A stretch of DNA of 64,000 nt from Bin5 sp965208965 (lineage in GTDB: Bacteria; Chloroflexota; Anaerolineae; Caldilineales; Caldilineaceae), in NCBI GenBank assembly GCA_965208965.1, contig OZ242384.1, forward strand, positions 2,170,001 to 2,234,000, in the 5' to 3' direction. The notes beneath the pieces are model-generated. The model was not told the DNA's origin. It was given only the letters and a program-made list of their open reading frames with translations, and did no database searches. The position numbers were made by a program, and so were the translations under genes. How positions within the stretch are numbered: the first letter of the stretch is position 1; each line of letters begins with the position of its first letter. This document shows, one piece after another, positions 27,013 to 36,977 of this stretch.

Positions 27013-27453
27013 TTAACTGAATTCCGGCTCTTCCTGGGATTGAGCGCCCGGCAGGACAACCGGCGCCTCCGTATCGACGGGCAGGTCCAGCGGCTCCTCT
27101 GCGTTCTCACTCCGCATGTGCAGCTCCCCTTCAAGGGTGGCGCCCTCATCCAGCAGGAAACTGTTCACATGAAGAGCGCCGCGCACGTAACAGCCCGCCA
27201 ACAGCTCAACCCGGTCTGCCCGTATGACGCCGTCAAAATAACCCCGAATGCTCACGTTGCGGGCCCGAATTTCGCAGTTGACGCGGGCAGCTTCCGTCAG
27301 AATGACGTTGGCCAGCGTTTCCAGCAACCCGCTCTCCACCACACCGTCAATACGGATGCTGCTGTCGCTGCGCAAAGCGCCGTTGTAGGTGGCCCTGGGC
27401 CCAATGATGACCTCGATCGCGTCCGGTTGCGGTCGTTCGTTTCGTCGAAACAC
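27013..27453 (-). CDS. Bactofilin
   Basis: A 146-residue bactofilin, a beta-helical polymer-forming cytoskeletal protein attached to the inner membrane. The core (about 14-112) shows the short repeating hydrophobic pattern of the DUF583 fold: IIGPRATYNGALRSDSSIRIDGVVESG, VNCEIRARNVSIRGYFDG, LHVNSFLLDEGATLEGELHM. The C-terminal 30 residues are Pro/Glu-rich. It lies directly upstream of plsY on the same strand and may be co-transcribed. Both ends match the family's usual size. Confidence 0.9.
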   Translation of the reverse strand: MFRRNERPQPDAIEVIIGPRATYNGALRSDSSIRIDGVVESGLLETLANVILTEAARVNCEIRARNVSIRGYFDGVIRADRVELLAGCYVRGALHVNSFLLDEGATLEGELHMRSENAEEPLDLPVDTEAPVVLPGAQSQEEPEFS

Positions 27454-27868
27454 CTGTTATCCCCTGTTGTACACCGCCAGCTGTCCCGACGGCCGCAGGC
27501 AACTGTGGCCCAACCGGCAAACGGCTTCCCCAACTCGACCGCGGGAAACGAAAAACTGCCTCCATCTACTGTCAGATGGGAGAACTGAATGCGGTGGGGT
27601 GAGGAACGACTTTCGCTGCGCGAAGTCTAGCACAGCCACCAAATCTGGGCAACATCGACTTCCGAATCCTGGGCAAGGAGTCCTCTTGCGGCCAGCCCTC
27701 TGTGACGACCTTCAGAGCACCCGGGCGCACCCTCTTTGGCTGCAGCGTTGCAGAGCTCCCGGGAACCAGAATCGATACCTCACAGTTACATGGTGTATCG
27801 GCTACTACTTTGTGTACCGGCCTCCTGCACAGTCCCGGCAGGAGGAAATCTGAAGGATAGGAAGAAAA
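27454..27868. other. Divergent promoter region between bactofilin and VanZ-like genes
   Basis: About 415 bp. Frames are short, overlapping and without likeness. I see no RNA gene or repeat. Confidence 0.45.
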
Positions 27869-28279
27869 ATGAAGCGGAATCTGATCCTGATACTTTGGAC
27901 ACTTGGCATCCTCACGCCCATGGCTTGGCTCGTCCGGCCCTCGCCCGCGGTCTACCAGCTCTTCAACACTCTGTTCAGTCCTGCCTGGATGCATATCTTC
28001 ATGCACAGCCTGCTCTTTGCCGTATTGGGCGTCCTCCTGATGCAGCGTCTGTCCGGCACGCTTGCCAGGCGCGTCGGCCTCACCCTGGCCTTTGTACTCT
28101 GCGCCGCCATCCTTCAGGAGGGCTTCCAGCTCCTCAGCAGGCAGGCCGTACTGCACCCGGACAACCTCTTTGACATTGGCGTCGATATGCTGGGCGGCCT
28201 GCTCGGCGTCTTGGCGGTCTTGGCCTCCAGGAGGCTTGCAGAAAAATGGGCCGGAAGACATCCTGCACTGACCCGGTGA
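27869..28279 (+). CDS. VanZ-like membrane protein
   Basis: 136 residues with four hydrophobic helices. The pattern MHIFMHSLLFAVLGVLLMQRLSG and EGFQLLSRQAVLHPDNLFDIGVDMLGGLLGVLAVL matches VanZ-like proteins (His in helix two, E-x-x-Q, then R...D...N/D and a Gly-rich last helix). These proteins have a poorly defined role, in VanZ a modest teicoplanin tolerance. GGATAGGAAG precedes ATG 27869. Single gene on the plus strand. Confidence 0.75.
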   Translation: MKRNLILILWTLGILTPMAWLVRPSPAVYQLFNTLFSPAWMHIFMHSLLFAVLGVLLMQRLSGTLARRVGLTLAFVLCAAILQEGFQLLSRQAVLHPDNLFDIGVDMLGGLLGVLAVLASRRLAEKWAGRHPALTR

Positions 28280-28494
28280 GACCGGGATTCGAGAGAAGGT
28301 GTCCAGGTCTGCCGCGCCTGCCACTTGGAATAACTGTTCAGGGCGATCCTCGCCATCTGAAGTGGTAAATTGCAGCAGTTTCCAAGCGCCGGCCTAGTCA
28401 AAGCGACAGGACCTGCCATATGTGCGCAAAACGTGTAGAATGAAGTGACCTGCGAACAACCCGGACCCGACCAGTACACCCCGCGGACCTACCC

Positions 28495-29382
28495 ATGAAT
28501 CTGCGACTGCGCTCTCTCCTCTTTATGCCAGCCGACTCGCCCCGCAAGATAGCCAAGGGCGCCGAACTGCCCGCCGACGCCATCATCGCCGACCTCGAGG
28601 ACTCCGTGGCACACAGCCGCAAACAGGAAGCCCGCTCGCTCCTCGTAGACTCGTTCCAGGCCCTGCCTCCGGACGCTCCGCTGCGCTGCATTCGGATCAA
28701 CCCGATCCACAGCCCGTTCTGGCCGGACGATCTGCTCGAGACTTTCGCGGCCGCACCCCAGATCTACGTAATCCCGAAAGTCGAGTCCGCCGCCGACCTT
28801 CATCGCGTGGACGAACAGTTGACACAACTGGAACGACAGGCAGGAATGCCCGCCGGAACCGTATCGCTGCTGCCGCTCGTTGAGAGTGCTGCAGGGGTAG
28901 TGAATCTGCCCGAAATCGCTCGCGCCGGTCCTAGAACTGTGGCGCTTGCCTTTGGCTCCGAGGATTTTGCCGGCGACGTCGGTGCGCAACGCACGCGCGA
29001 GGGCTGGGAGGTCTTCTACGCCCGCAGCGCTGTCGTGACCGCGGCGGCCGCCTTCGGTCTACAGGCTGTCGACACCGTCTATACCGACCTGGCCGACGAT
29101 TCCGGTCTGGCTGAGGAGAGTGAGACCGTTCAGAAAATGGGCTTCCGCGGCAAACTGGCCATTCATCCTCGTCAAGTGGAAGTCATCAACCGCGCTTTCA
29201 CTCCGGACCTCACTGAAGTGGCCGCGGCACGACGGCTTATCGCCGTTTTCGAGGCTCACCAACGCGCCGGGCGCGGCGTCTGCGTACTCGACGGCAAAAT
29301 GGTAGATATGCCGATGTATCGCTCCGCGCAGGATCTGTTGGCGAGGGCAGAGAATGGGCCGAAAGAGGACAGGCGGAACTGA
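28495..29382 (+). CDS. CoA ester lyase (HpcH/HpaI aldolase, citrate lyase beta-like)
   Basis: 295 residues, a TIM-barrel lyase acting on CoA esters such as malyl-, citramalyl- or citryl-CoA. Family marks: RSLLFMPADSPRKIAKGAELPADAIIADLEDSVA at the start, the metal-ligand Glu in LLPLVESAAGVVN and Asp in ALAFGSEDFAGDVG, and the FRGKLAIHPRQVEVIN segment with its conserved His-Pro. Length is typical. The exact substrate cannot be read from sequence. It stands alone between VanZ and a convergent pair. Confidence 0.9.
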   Translation: MNLRLRSLLFMPADSPRKIAKGAELPADAIIADLEDSVAHSRKQEARSLLVDSFQALPPDAPLRCIRINPIHSPFWPDDLLETFAAAPQIYVIPKVESAADLHRVDEQLTQLERQAGMPAGTVSLLPLVESAAGVVNLPEIARAGPRTVALAFGSEDFAGDVGAQRTREGWEVFYARSAVVTAAAAFGLQAVDTVYTDLADDSGLAEESETVQKMGFRGKLAIHPRQVEVINRAFTPDLTEVAAARRLIAVFEAHQRAGRGVCVLDGKMVDMPMYRSAQDLLARAENGPKEDRRN

Positions 29383-29424
29383 ACTGTGAGAAGGGAGAAT
29401 TGCTCTCTCTTCCCACTCCGTTTT

Positions 29425-29871
29425 CTATTCGCGCACCGGCCGGAGGCCAAGATAGACCACGCGCCCGCCGAGCGTCTGCAAAATAGTGCGCGCCGGTTTC
29501 CACGGGAGGAGCTGATTCAATTCAGATGGGCTGAGCGGGGTATTGTTGTTGGCCAGAAAGACGCGGAAGCAGGCCGCCGTCAGCGAAAGATGCTCGTTGA
29601 TGTAGTCCGGATCTTTGGTGCATCGGCTGCGCAGGCATTCCCACAGGGCGTCTGTGCGGTGGACCTCTCCCGTCTCCGGGTCGATCCAGTCCACATCTTC
29701 GGTATCTCTATGGTCCTGAAATCGGTCCCGACACTCCGCACATAGCTGATCGCGCAGGTACAGGCGGAAATTCCGTCCGCTCTGCTCCCACCAGTTATAG
29801 TCAATATGAAACTTAGTGTTCACGTCAGGTCGGAACCACTTGAGTTTCTGTCTAGGCGCTGCCGTTGTCAT
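29425..29871 (-). CDS. Unknown protein with a Cys-rich N-terminal half (148 aa)
   Basis: No family recognised. The protein is soluble, has a CAEC pair (LCAECRDRF) and a later C-x-x-x-C (ECLRSRC), so a zinc site is possible. It contains aromatic clusters (FHIDYNWW) and a helical C-terminal segment PLSPSELNQLLPWKPARTILQTL resembling a winged-helix part. It lies 65 bp downstream of the 532-residue gene on the same strand, so the two are probably co-expressed. Confidence 0.65.
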   Translation of the reverse strand: MTTAAPRQKLKWFRPDVNTKFHIDYNWWEQSGRNFRLYLRDQLCAECRDRFQDHRDTEDVDWIDPETGEVHRTDALWECLRSRCTKDPDYINEHLSLTAACFRVFLANNNTPLSPSELNQLLPWKPARTILQTLGGRVVYLGLRPVRE

Positions 29872-29936
29872 CTCCTTCTTATCCCTCCTCGATGTTCAAA
29901 AACCGGTAAAGAGCGTGCTATACCGGCTTTGCATCC

Positions 29937-31532
29937 TCATCTTACCTTGAAGAATCCGTCCCTGACATCCTGGAACCGGGAGTTGCTTATCAATGTATAA
30001 AATATTGGTCCTGGCGGACAGCGCCAGAACATGTTGACCGCACTGTAGATCGTCTTGACATGCGCTGTGCCCTGCGGGTTCAGCTTCGCAATCTCCGGCA
30101 CGATCATCTCCACGATCTGCTCCAGCGCCGCGTCGTTGCCTTCGAAAGTGGCGTTGAACGCTTCCAAGCCCTCCCTGTCCTCGCTTGAAACGATCAGGTT
30201 CTCGTCGTACTCACAGGAGATCTGCACTTTGTTCATCTCGAGAGCGAAACGCTGCCGGTCCGCATCGACTTTCGCAATTCGGCTCCACTCCCGTCTCATC
30301 CGACGGGGACGGAAGTCGATGATGACTTCATCCGGCTCATCGGTTCGCTCCAGCGTGATCTGCGCGCTTACCGGCAAATTGTGCGCAACCATCCAATCCT
30401 TCAGGCCGCACACGTAGCGCCCCTCATGAACGACCCAGGCCGTGTAACGGTTGCCCCAGCGGCCGTCGACAACCGTTATCATCGAACGCTCCTGCGCGCT
30501 GTGTGGGAAGAGCGCCCGTGTACGGCTACTGAGCGGCAGGGTGCCATACAGCCAGTGCGGGAAGGTCAACGTGAAACTGATACTCGGCACGACCGACGAT
30601 ACCGGTGTACTCGCGCCGCTATCGCCCCATTCATCGTCCAACTCCCATTCCATCTGCAAGAGCTCCACGCTCAAGATAGCCCGGTTGTAGCGGCCAATGT
30701 TAGGTTGCAGCAGAGGTGGAGTGTTCTGTGCCTCCGGTGGTTCCAGCCGTGACAGAAACCAAACGGGGCCGCCGGCGCTGCCAACCTGGTCAAAGCGTTC
30801 GTCGCTTCCAAGCGTGTGGTTCACGCTGATAACCTGCATTGCCTGCGACACATCGTCTGCCTGCAGGTCAAGCTCCGGCAGCAGCTCCTCGGGCGTCAAC
30901 GGCCGGTTCTGCATCTCCAGCAGCGCCTCGGCGATGTTCAGATGGCCCACATGTACTTCTGCCAGCATGTCGGCAAGCAGCCAGTAGTCGTCAATATGCA
31001 CGAAATCTTCGTTTCGTTCGCCTTCCTTCAGGGTAAAGAGCAGACTCTCTTCGATCTCATTCTGGTACAGCGAATGGATTTCCTCTGCCGATAGGAGAGC
31101 TTCCTCGTCACCGGTCGTCTGTCCATTGGTTCCGTTGAGTCGGTGGCCCGTCTGAAGATTGGCCGCAAATTCCCGGGTCTCATCTGTGTCGGCGAACCCG
31201 ACCCGGATAACGTCGAAGGCGCCATGCTCCGGGTTCTGGCCGGAGCGCGTTTCCAGGACTTCTCCAACCAGAAAGTCCATGGCGGGGAAAATGAGGGTCT
31301 CCCCGACATCATAGAGGTTTTTGGGCTGGTAGACTGCGCCCTTCTTCAGCTCGGACTCCATCCGCGCTGTCTCGCGGCGCTGGTATTCCTGGATCAGCCG
31401 CAGCGCCAATTGACTGGTCGTCATCGGCGACTCTGCATCCAGGATCAATTCATGGGTAAAGTCCAGGTCTTCATCGGTAACTCTGAACTGATCGCGCCAG
31501 AATGAAGCAGTTTGGGTCCTTCGTAACAGCAC
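29937..31532 (-). CDS. Large conserved unknown protein (531 aa)
   Basis: No domain identified with confidence. Residues 1-60 contain TTSQLALRLIQEYQRRE, a helix-turn-helix-like segment. The middle is mixed and acidic, and the end (GTAHVKTIYSAVNMFWRCPPGPIFYTLISNSRFQDVRDGFFKV) looks like a second winged-helix-type domain reminiscent of the HARE group. A DNA-associated role is a guess. GTG 31532 is chosen because AGGAGGAGGA lies just upstream; the longer TTG start at 31574 has none. It is followed by the 148-residue gene. Confidence 0.65.
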   Translation of the reverse strand: MLLRRTQTASFWRDQFRVTDEDLDFTHELILDAESPMTTSQLALRLIQEYQRRETARMESELKKGAVYQPKNLYDVGETLIFPAMDFLVGEVLETRSGQNPEHGAFDVIRVGFADTDETREFAANLQTGHRLNGTNGQTTGDEEALLSAEEIHSLYQNEIEESLLFTLKEGERNEDFVHIDDYWLLADMLAEVHVGHLNIAEALLEMQNRPLTPEELLPELDLQADDVSQAMQVISVNHTLGSDERFDQVGSAGGPVWFLSRLEPPEAQNTPPLLQPNIGRYNRAILSVELLQMEWELDDEWGDSGASTPVSSVVPSISFTLTFPHWLYGTLPLSSRTRALFPHSAQERSMITVVDGRWGNRYTAWVVHEGRYVCGLKDWMVAHNLPVSAQITLERTDEPDEVIIDFRPRRMRREWSRIAKVDADRQRFALEMNKVQISCEYDENLIVSSEDREGLEAFNATFEGNDAALEQIVEMIVPEIAKLNPQGTAHVKTIYSAVNMFWRCPPGPIFYTLISNSRFQDVRDGFFKVR

Positions 31533-31834
31533 GTCTTCCTCCTCCTGAAAACACAGGCGGCGTCCCCGCAACAATTAGCTCAGCGCCGCTTTGCCCGTGG
31601 GGATCAACAGCGCCCGCACAGCGTACACGCTGTCCATGCCCGGTTGGAAGAACCGGTCCACCAGACCGGAGAGATCGCCCAAATCATCGGACTGTACAGA
31701 GCGTGACACATCCTCCCTATCTTACCTCCGCCCACAACCCGCAAGAAGACAGGTTGGCAACTCAAAAATAAAGTATAGCCGTTCAAGCGCCAAAGTTCAA
31801 GAACGCGTCAATACAAAATGTGCGCCGCCTCTAC

Positions 31835-34063
31835 TCAACCACCGTCATCCAGCCGTACCCGCGCCAGGACAATCTCCGGCTCCCACACACCGATCTCGAC
31901 AGTCGGCACATTTGTCTCGGTGCCGTATACGATCAGCCGCAACTCATACTTTCCCGGCCGCAGATCAGCGCCAAGATCAAGGTGAAAAAGAGTGTCGACC
32001 GGCTCCCCCACCGCCCAATGGCGCGTGCGCGCAAAAGTCGAGTTGCCCAGGACATGGTCGTCCTGGTACGACTTTGCGCCTTCACTGTCGTAGAGGCGCA
32101 GCGAGACCGCATAATCGGTCTCCAGGCCTGGCGTGGTCTGCCATTGTAGAGCAACCCAAAGCGAACGGTCCTTTCCCAGTTCCAGCATTTGCTGCGACGG
32201 CATCTGCTCCTCACCCTGGCCCAACGCAAGTCCCACAAGGTCGATTCCGCCGTCGTAGTGGACTGTCAGCGGCTCAAGAGTTTCATAGAATGTCCAGGAC
32301 CGGTCCAATTCAAGATCGGTATAAATGTGGAGCCGGAAATTGGTGAACTCCTCACTGCCCGAGTACCGTCCAAACTTGCCCAGCAAGGCGATCAGGTTTT
32401 CATCCCCCTGGCCGGCCCAGACAAACTCCTCGTTCCAGTCCAGCACCTTCACGGCGGACACCTCACCCATCTCCGCCAAAAGAGATTCGACCTTGCGCGC
32501 CAGATCCGGCCTCACCGCGCGGACGACGCGGGCGGGCGCATCCCCGTGATACAGGTACTCGAATCCATAGTGTTCATCAAACCTGTATGGGAGCAGGTAA
32601 ACCATGTTTTCCGCCGCAGGCTGCGCGTTCAGCACCTGGGCAGCATCCGCCCATTCACCATGGTACGCCAGATAGAACTCGGACGTGACCGCCCATTCCT
32701 GAAAGTATGTGCGGTATGTGTTTACCCCTTGAAGCAGCACCACGACGCAGACCACAGCCCCCAGCGCGATCGAGACCCTGGTCCAGTCCCCCCCCAAGAT
32801 TCGTGTCTGGCCCCACCGGTCTCTCAATAGTCGGTACATCTCCCACATACCCGCGCCAATCAACAGATAGACAGCCGGCGCCGCTCCGATCATGCGCAGG
32901 GTATTTGGCCCCAACCCGACATCCCGGGCCAGCATCGCCGGGACGAGAAGCACCGCCAGCCACAGTAGCAGCAGACGATAGGCGGGCTGCCGCTGCCAGC
33001 GCCAGAGCGCCATCCCCACACCAAACCAGAAGAAGAACGCCTCCCACGGGTTCAGCATCGGCCGGCCCGCAAAGTTGTAACGTTCCCGCAGGTCGCCCTG
33101 AATCCCAAACGCCAACAGATGCTCCCACACGTTGTACAGAAACGCGCCCAACGCCGTTCCCTGGCTCTCGTTGAGTACCCACACCTCTCTGCTGCGAATG
33201 AAGAAGTGCTCAGGATGGAGGGCAAAGTAGATGAGAATCGGCGCAGCCACCAACCCGGCCGCGCCGATGAAGATGGCCGCCCACGGCAGTTCGGCCTTCA
33301 ATCTCGCCCGGGTGACCGCGCGCAGCGGCCACAGAAAGCTCAGACTAAAGAAGAGAAACAGAAACGGGGTGAAGCGTGACGGAATGTAGGTGTACGGCAG
33401 CAGTCCTGCACATACGCCCGCCAGTGCGACCAGTGGCCAGTTCCTCTCCTGCGCGGGTCTCGACCACCCCCACCAGAGCAGGGCAAAACAGAGACCAAGA
33501 AACAGGGGCAGATAGTTGGCCCGCAGAGAAGCCCGGCCGATAATCGTCTGGCCCAGCGAAACTGCCAGCAGACCCGCGCCTACACCCCCGATCAATAGAC
33601 CCCGCCAGGGCGTCTCCTGCCCAGTCTCGTTCCGCCCAAACAGCAGCCGCCCCAGCCAGAAGACGACTAACACCGTGCCCGCGCTGGCCAGCGCCGTCGG
33701 CAAGCGAAACGCAAGCAGCGTGCGCCCCAGCACGGACGTCGTCAGAGCAATCGTATAGACGCCCATCCACTCGCGTCCGCTGGCCGCTTCGGGGAAGAAT
33801 ACAGCGTGCTCACCCTCCAACACCTGCAGCGCATACACGCCGTCCGGACCCTCATCGCTCTGAATCCCCTGGGGAAATGCTGTAATGTGCTGAAGACGCA
33901 ACAACGCCACCGCCGCCGCCAGCGCGACCAATACCGCTAGTGTAACCCATAGGATTCGTTGTCGCGCTGCGCCCTCGGACTCGGCCGCGCCCGCCTTTCC
34001 ATTCGCGCGAACCTTTGCCTTGCCCCCCTGATCAAGTGAGGCGCCGGACCACATTTCAGACAT
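31835..34063 (-). CDS. PMT/ArnT-like membrane glycosyltransferase (GT39-type), intact copy
   Basis: 742 residues. A short cytoplasmic N-terminus is followed by about 10-12 membrane helices (45-450) and a C-terminal extracytoplasmic beta-rich region of about 300 residues. The first external loop holds FPQGIQSDEGPDGVYALQVLEGEHAVFF, where the acidic DE pair is the expected catalytic base of dolichyl/polyprenyl-phosphate sugar transferases. It probably adds a sugar from a lipid carrier to a surface molecule; substrate unknown. The next gene on the same strand (34403-36589) is a broken paralogue with the same layout. Start ATG 34063 has GAGAAAG upstream. Confidence 0.82.
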   Translation of the reverse strand: MSEMWSGASLDQGGKAKVRANGKAGAAESEGAARQRILWVTLAVLVALAAAVALLRLQHITAFPQGIQSDEGPDGVYALQVLEGEHAVFFPEAASGREWMGVYTIALTTSVLGRTLLAFRLPTALASAGTVLVVFWLGRLLFGRNETGQETPWRGLLIGGVGAGLLAVSLGQTIIGRASLRANYLPLFLGLCFALLWWGWSRPAQERNWPLVALAGVCAGLLPYTYIPSRFTPFLFLFFSLSFLWPLRAVTRARLKAELPWAAIFIGAAGLVAAPILIYFALHPEHFFIRSREVWVLNESQGTALGAFLYNVWEHLLAFGIQGDLRERYNFAGRPMLNPWEAFFFWFGVGMALWRWQRQPAYRLLLLWLAVLLVPAMLARDVGLGPNTLRMIGAAPAVYLLIGAGMWEMYRLLRDRWGQTRILGGDWTRVSIALGAVVCVVVLLQGVNTYRTYFQEWAVTSEFYLAYHGEWADAAQVLNAQPAAENMVYLLPYRFDEHYGFEYLYHGDAPARVVRAVRPDLARKVESLLAEMGEVSAVKVLDWNEEFVWAGQGDENLIALLGKFGRYSGSEEFTNFRLHIYTDLELDRSWTFYETLEPLTVHYDGGIDLVGLALGQGEEQMPSQQMLELGKDRSLWVALQWQTTPGLETDYAVSLRLYDSEGAKSYQDDHVLGNSTFARTRHWAVGEPVDTLFHLDLGADLRPGKYELRLIVYGTETNVPTVEIGVWEPEIVLARVRLDDGG

Positions 34064-34402
34064 ACTTTCTCGCTCTGGTCCTACAATTAGTTCCTGGCAG
34101 TCTTGCCTGGGAGATCAATAACATGCCAATCAGTATCTGGAGCGGCCAGACCGTCTATCTAGATGCCTGGAGTCAGATGCCATCTTCTTTTGCCCAATCG
34201 TCAAGTATAGAGATTCAGGCAGCCAAACCCAAGAACACGCGCAGTTTGACGCGTCGCCGGCACATCGTGGCGCGCGTAACTTGCTTCTCCACTGTGGGCG
34301 AGGTTGCGCATTTAAGGTTGATACTGTTACCAGCTTCGAGCAGTCGCTACTGCCGCCGGGATGTTTGAGAGGGCCGTCTCAGCGTCGGGATATCCAGCCG
34401 CG
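34064..34402. other. Spacer between tandem glycosyltransferase copies
   Basis: About 340 bp with no supported gene; contains the upstream region of the intact copy. I see no clear terminator or promoter pair. Confidence 0.4.
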
Positions 34403-36589
34403 TCACTGCGTCCCCGCCAAGTAAACGCGCGCCAACACCAGTTCCGGTTCCCAGACATCGATCTCCACTGTCGGAATTAGGGTCTCGGCATTGTAGACGG
34501 TCAACCGCAAGTCGTATAATCCGGGTGGCACGTCCGGCGGAATGTCAAGGAAAAAGAGAGTCTCAACAGGATGGCCAGGTATCCGACCTCTTGTGGCATC
34601 CCCGTTCAGATTCCTTAGAAAACCATCATAGCTTTACTGGTACGCGCCGGCTGCATCGTAGAGTCGCAGAGATACCTTGAAATCGACCTCGGTTCTGCGG
34701 TCTGTCTGCCAGGACAGCCCCACCCAGAGGGGTTGACTTCTATCCATGCCGATCAACTCTTCGGAGTTCATTTGCTCCGCTTCCTGGCCGACGGCGAGAC
34801 CGAGAAGGCTAATGTCTGCGTCGTACGAAACGTGCAGCGGCTCCAACTGCTCGTAGAATCGCCAAGGTAAATCGACAGACAGATCGGTGAAGGTGTGAAT
34901 CTGAAAGCTGGAAAACTTTACGCTGCCCGAATAATGCCCAAATTGCCCCAGCAGATCTAACATTTCTCGTTCCTCTTCGTCATTCCAGCCCAGCTGTTCG
35001 TCTCAGTCCAGAAAAGCGATAGTGGACAGGTTCTCTTCCGCCGCGACCTTGAACAATGTCTGACGCGATGTTTTCGCGTCTGCCTCATAGGGCATTCCTG
35101 GGCCGCGATGATTGACTATATGGACCGGGACGTCCCCCTGATAAATGTAATCGAATCCGTAGTGCGCAAAGCGGTCTTGGCTGAGGATCAGATAAACCTT
35201 TCCATCATCTGGCGTTACGGCACTCAACTCCATAGCAGCATCGGACCACTGGCCATGAAAACTCTCACTGCTCCTGACAAAAGGCTCGTAGTCGTTGAAG
35301 TAGGTGCGATAGGTGAGTACACCCCGCACGAAAACTGTCGCTGCCAGAAAAAAAATCAGGACAGGAGCGACTGTAGGCAACCGCTTCTTGAAAAACTGAA
35401 ACGTTTCCCATAAGGCTAGGCCGATGAGAAGGTAGACGGCGGGTGTAGCCCCCGTCATACGTAAAGTGTTTGGTACATTTGGATAGGGGTTCCGGGCAAG
35501 TAGGGCAGGCAGCAGCATAATTCCAAACCATATCAGCAGAAGACGCGAATTAGCGTGCGAGCGCCATCGCCATAGTGACAACGCCAATCCGAGCCAGAAA
35601 AAGAAGGCTTCCCATGGATTCAGCATGGCACGGCTCTCATAGTTGTGAATCCAATTTGGGTCGCCTCGAAAACCGAAGACGAGGATATGATCCCACACAT
35701 TTAGCAAGAGGGTTCCCAGAGGATCGCCATCTGTTCTTGTTGGGGCGAATATCGTAACCTGGTTCATCCTGTCAGCCATGTGCTCGGGATGTAAGGCAAA
35801 GTAGACGATAATCGGCGCGGCCACGAGAGCGGACGCGGAGGCGAAAAGAGCGGCTCTGGGCCATCCTTCACGGACTCTGTGAATAGCCTTGTCGTTTATA
35901 GGAATCAGGAAAGTGAGGCCGAAGAATAGAAGGAGTGCAGGGAGCAAGCGTGCAGGGATGTATGTATATTGCAGGACACCGCAGCACAGGCCAGCCAGGG
36001 TGATTGTCAACCAACTACGCCGCCGCCATCCCCGCCACAGTAAAGCTAGGCAAAGGGGCATCAGCAGGATGAGGAAATTTGCCCTAAAGGCTATACGGCC
36101 CAAGACCACGTGGTTGAGAGAGACTGCCAGCAGGGCCGCACCGATACCGCCAATGAAAATTCCCCGCCAGGGCCGGGGCATCCCCGTCCGCTCCTCTGTG
36201 CCAAAAAGAACATGGCCTGTCCAAAACAGCGCGAGAACCGCCGCGGCGCTGGAAAGTGCAGTGGAAAGGCGAAGAGCTACTATTGACGGCCCCAATAGGG
36301 AGTGAACGAGGGCGATGGCATAAACGATAAGCGCTTCGCGTCCGCTGTTGTCTGGGAAAAAGACACCGTGCTTTCCCTGTAAGACCTTGACTGCATCTAC
36401 CCCATGTGCCCCTTCATCGAAAATGATCCCCGGCGGAATTTCGGCAAGATGATGAAGGCGCAGCAACATAGCGGCAACAATGATTGCGAGCGCAATTGCC
36501 CCGGAGGCCAAATGGATGAGGTAGCGACCCTGTCTTGTTGATGCAGCCGCGCCTGACGCGCGCTGCGCAGCAGAAGACGGTTCGGACAT
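34403..36589 (-). pseudogene. PMT/ArnT-like glycosyltransferase paralogue with two nonsense codons
   Basis: The same layout as the neighbour at 31835-34063, and clearly alignable: PPGIIFDEGAHGVDAVKVLQGKHGVFF, later LDLLGQFGHYSG against LIALLGKFGRYSG, and VPPGLYDLRLTVYNAETLIPTVEI against the intact copy's end. In-frame stops occur at 35005-35003 (TGA, where the intact copy has Trp after LD, so TGG to TGA) and at the TAA just below 34634, after DAAGAYQ. The frame is otherwise continuous to TGA 34405-34403. Start ATG 36589 (MSEPSS) matches MSEMWS of the paralogue. Truncated at the first stop, it still makes about 528 residues including all membrane helices, so residual function is possible. The region is less GC-rich than its copy. 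Confidence 0.8.
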
Positions 36590-36977
36590 TTGTCCGTGAT
36601 GCACAGTATGTAGTCTACTTTGCCCCGGCCAAGATCGAAGGGAACTCATGAAGGGCCAGGCTGCAGGGGGTTGGTTCGACTGCTGGCCCACATGCTCACG
36701 ATTACGGAACGGGTTCGCGTTGATTCAATCCAACTGCCAAGCTCCGGGACTCCGGAAAGAAACTCCAGGCTCGCGCCATTCACAACTGCCCAAGGACTCC
36801 ACGACCTGTATTGAAGATCCCCTGTCTCTATAGGTCTTAAGCCCAGGCCCCTAACCCTAGTGAAGCCTGCCAGGGGCTGCCTCGCAGTTGGGTATTAGTA
36901 CCCTTTAAGATATCATATACCTAATCGCCAGTTTGAAAGAATGCTTCGCCCCAAAGGTGTTGCTGGGAAACTCCTCT
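36590..36977. other. Divergent intergenic region before glgC
   Basis: About 390 bp separating the minus-strand glycosyltransferase copy from plus-strand glgC. It holds a promoter candidate at 36888-36916; otherwise no gene or repeat seen. Confidence 0.45.
36888..36916 (+). promoter_or_regulatory. Candidate promoter for the glgC pair
   Basis: TTGGGT (36888-36893) and TATCAT (36911-36916) are 17 nt apart. The expected start of transcription lies about 55 nt before the glgC ATG. Based on consensus only. Confidence 0.4.

Noticed and set aside
35003..35005. In-frame TGA in the glycosyltransferase paralogue as a second selenocysteine codon
   Set aside because: It replaces a Trp of the intact copy, there is no suitable stem-loop after it, and another stop (TAA) follows later in the same frame, so nonsense mutation is the better explanation.
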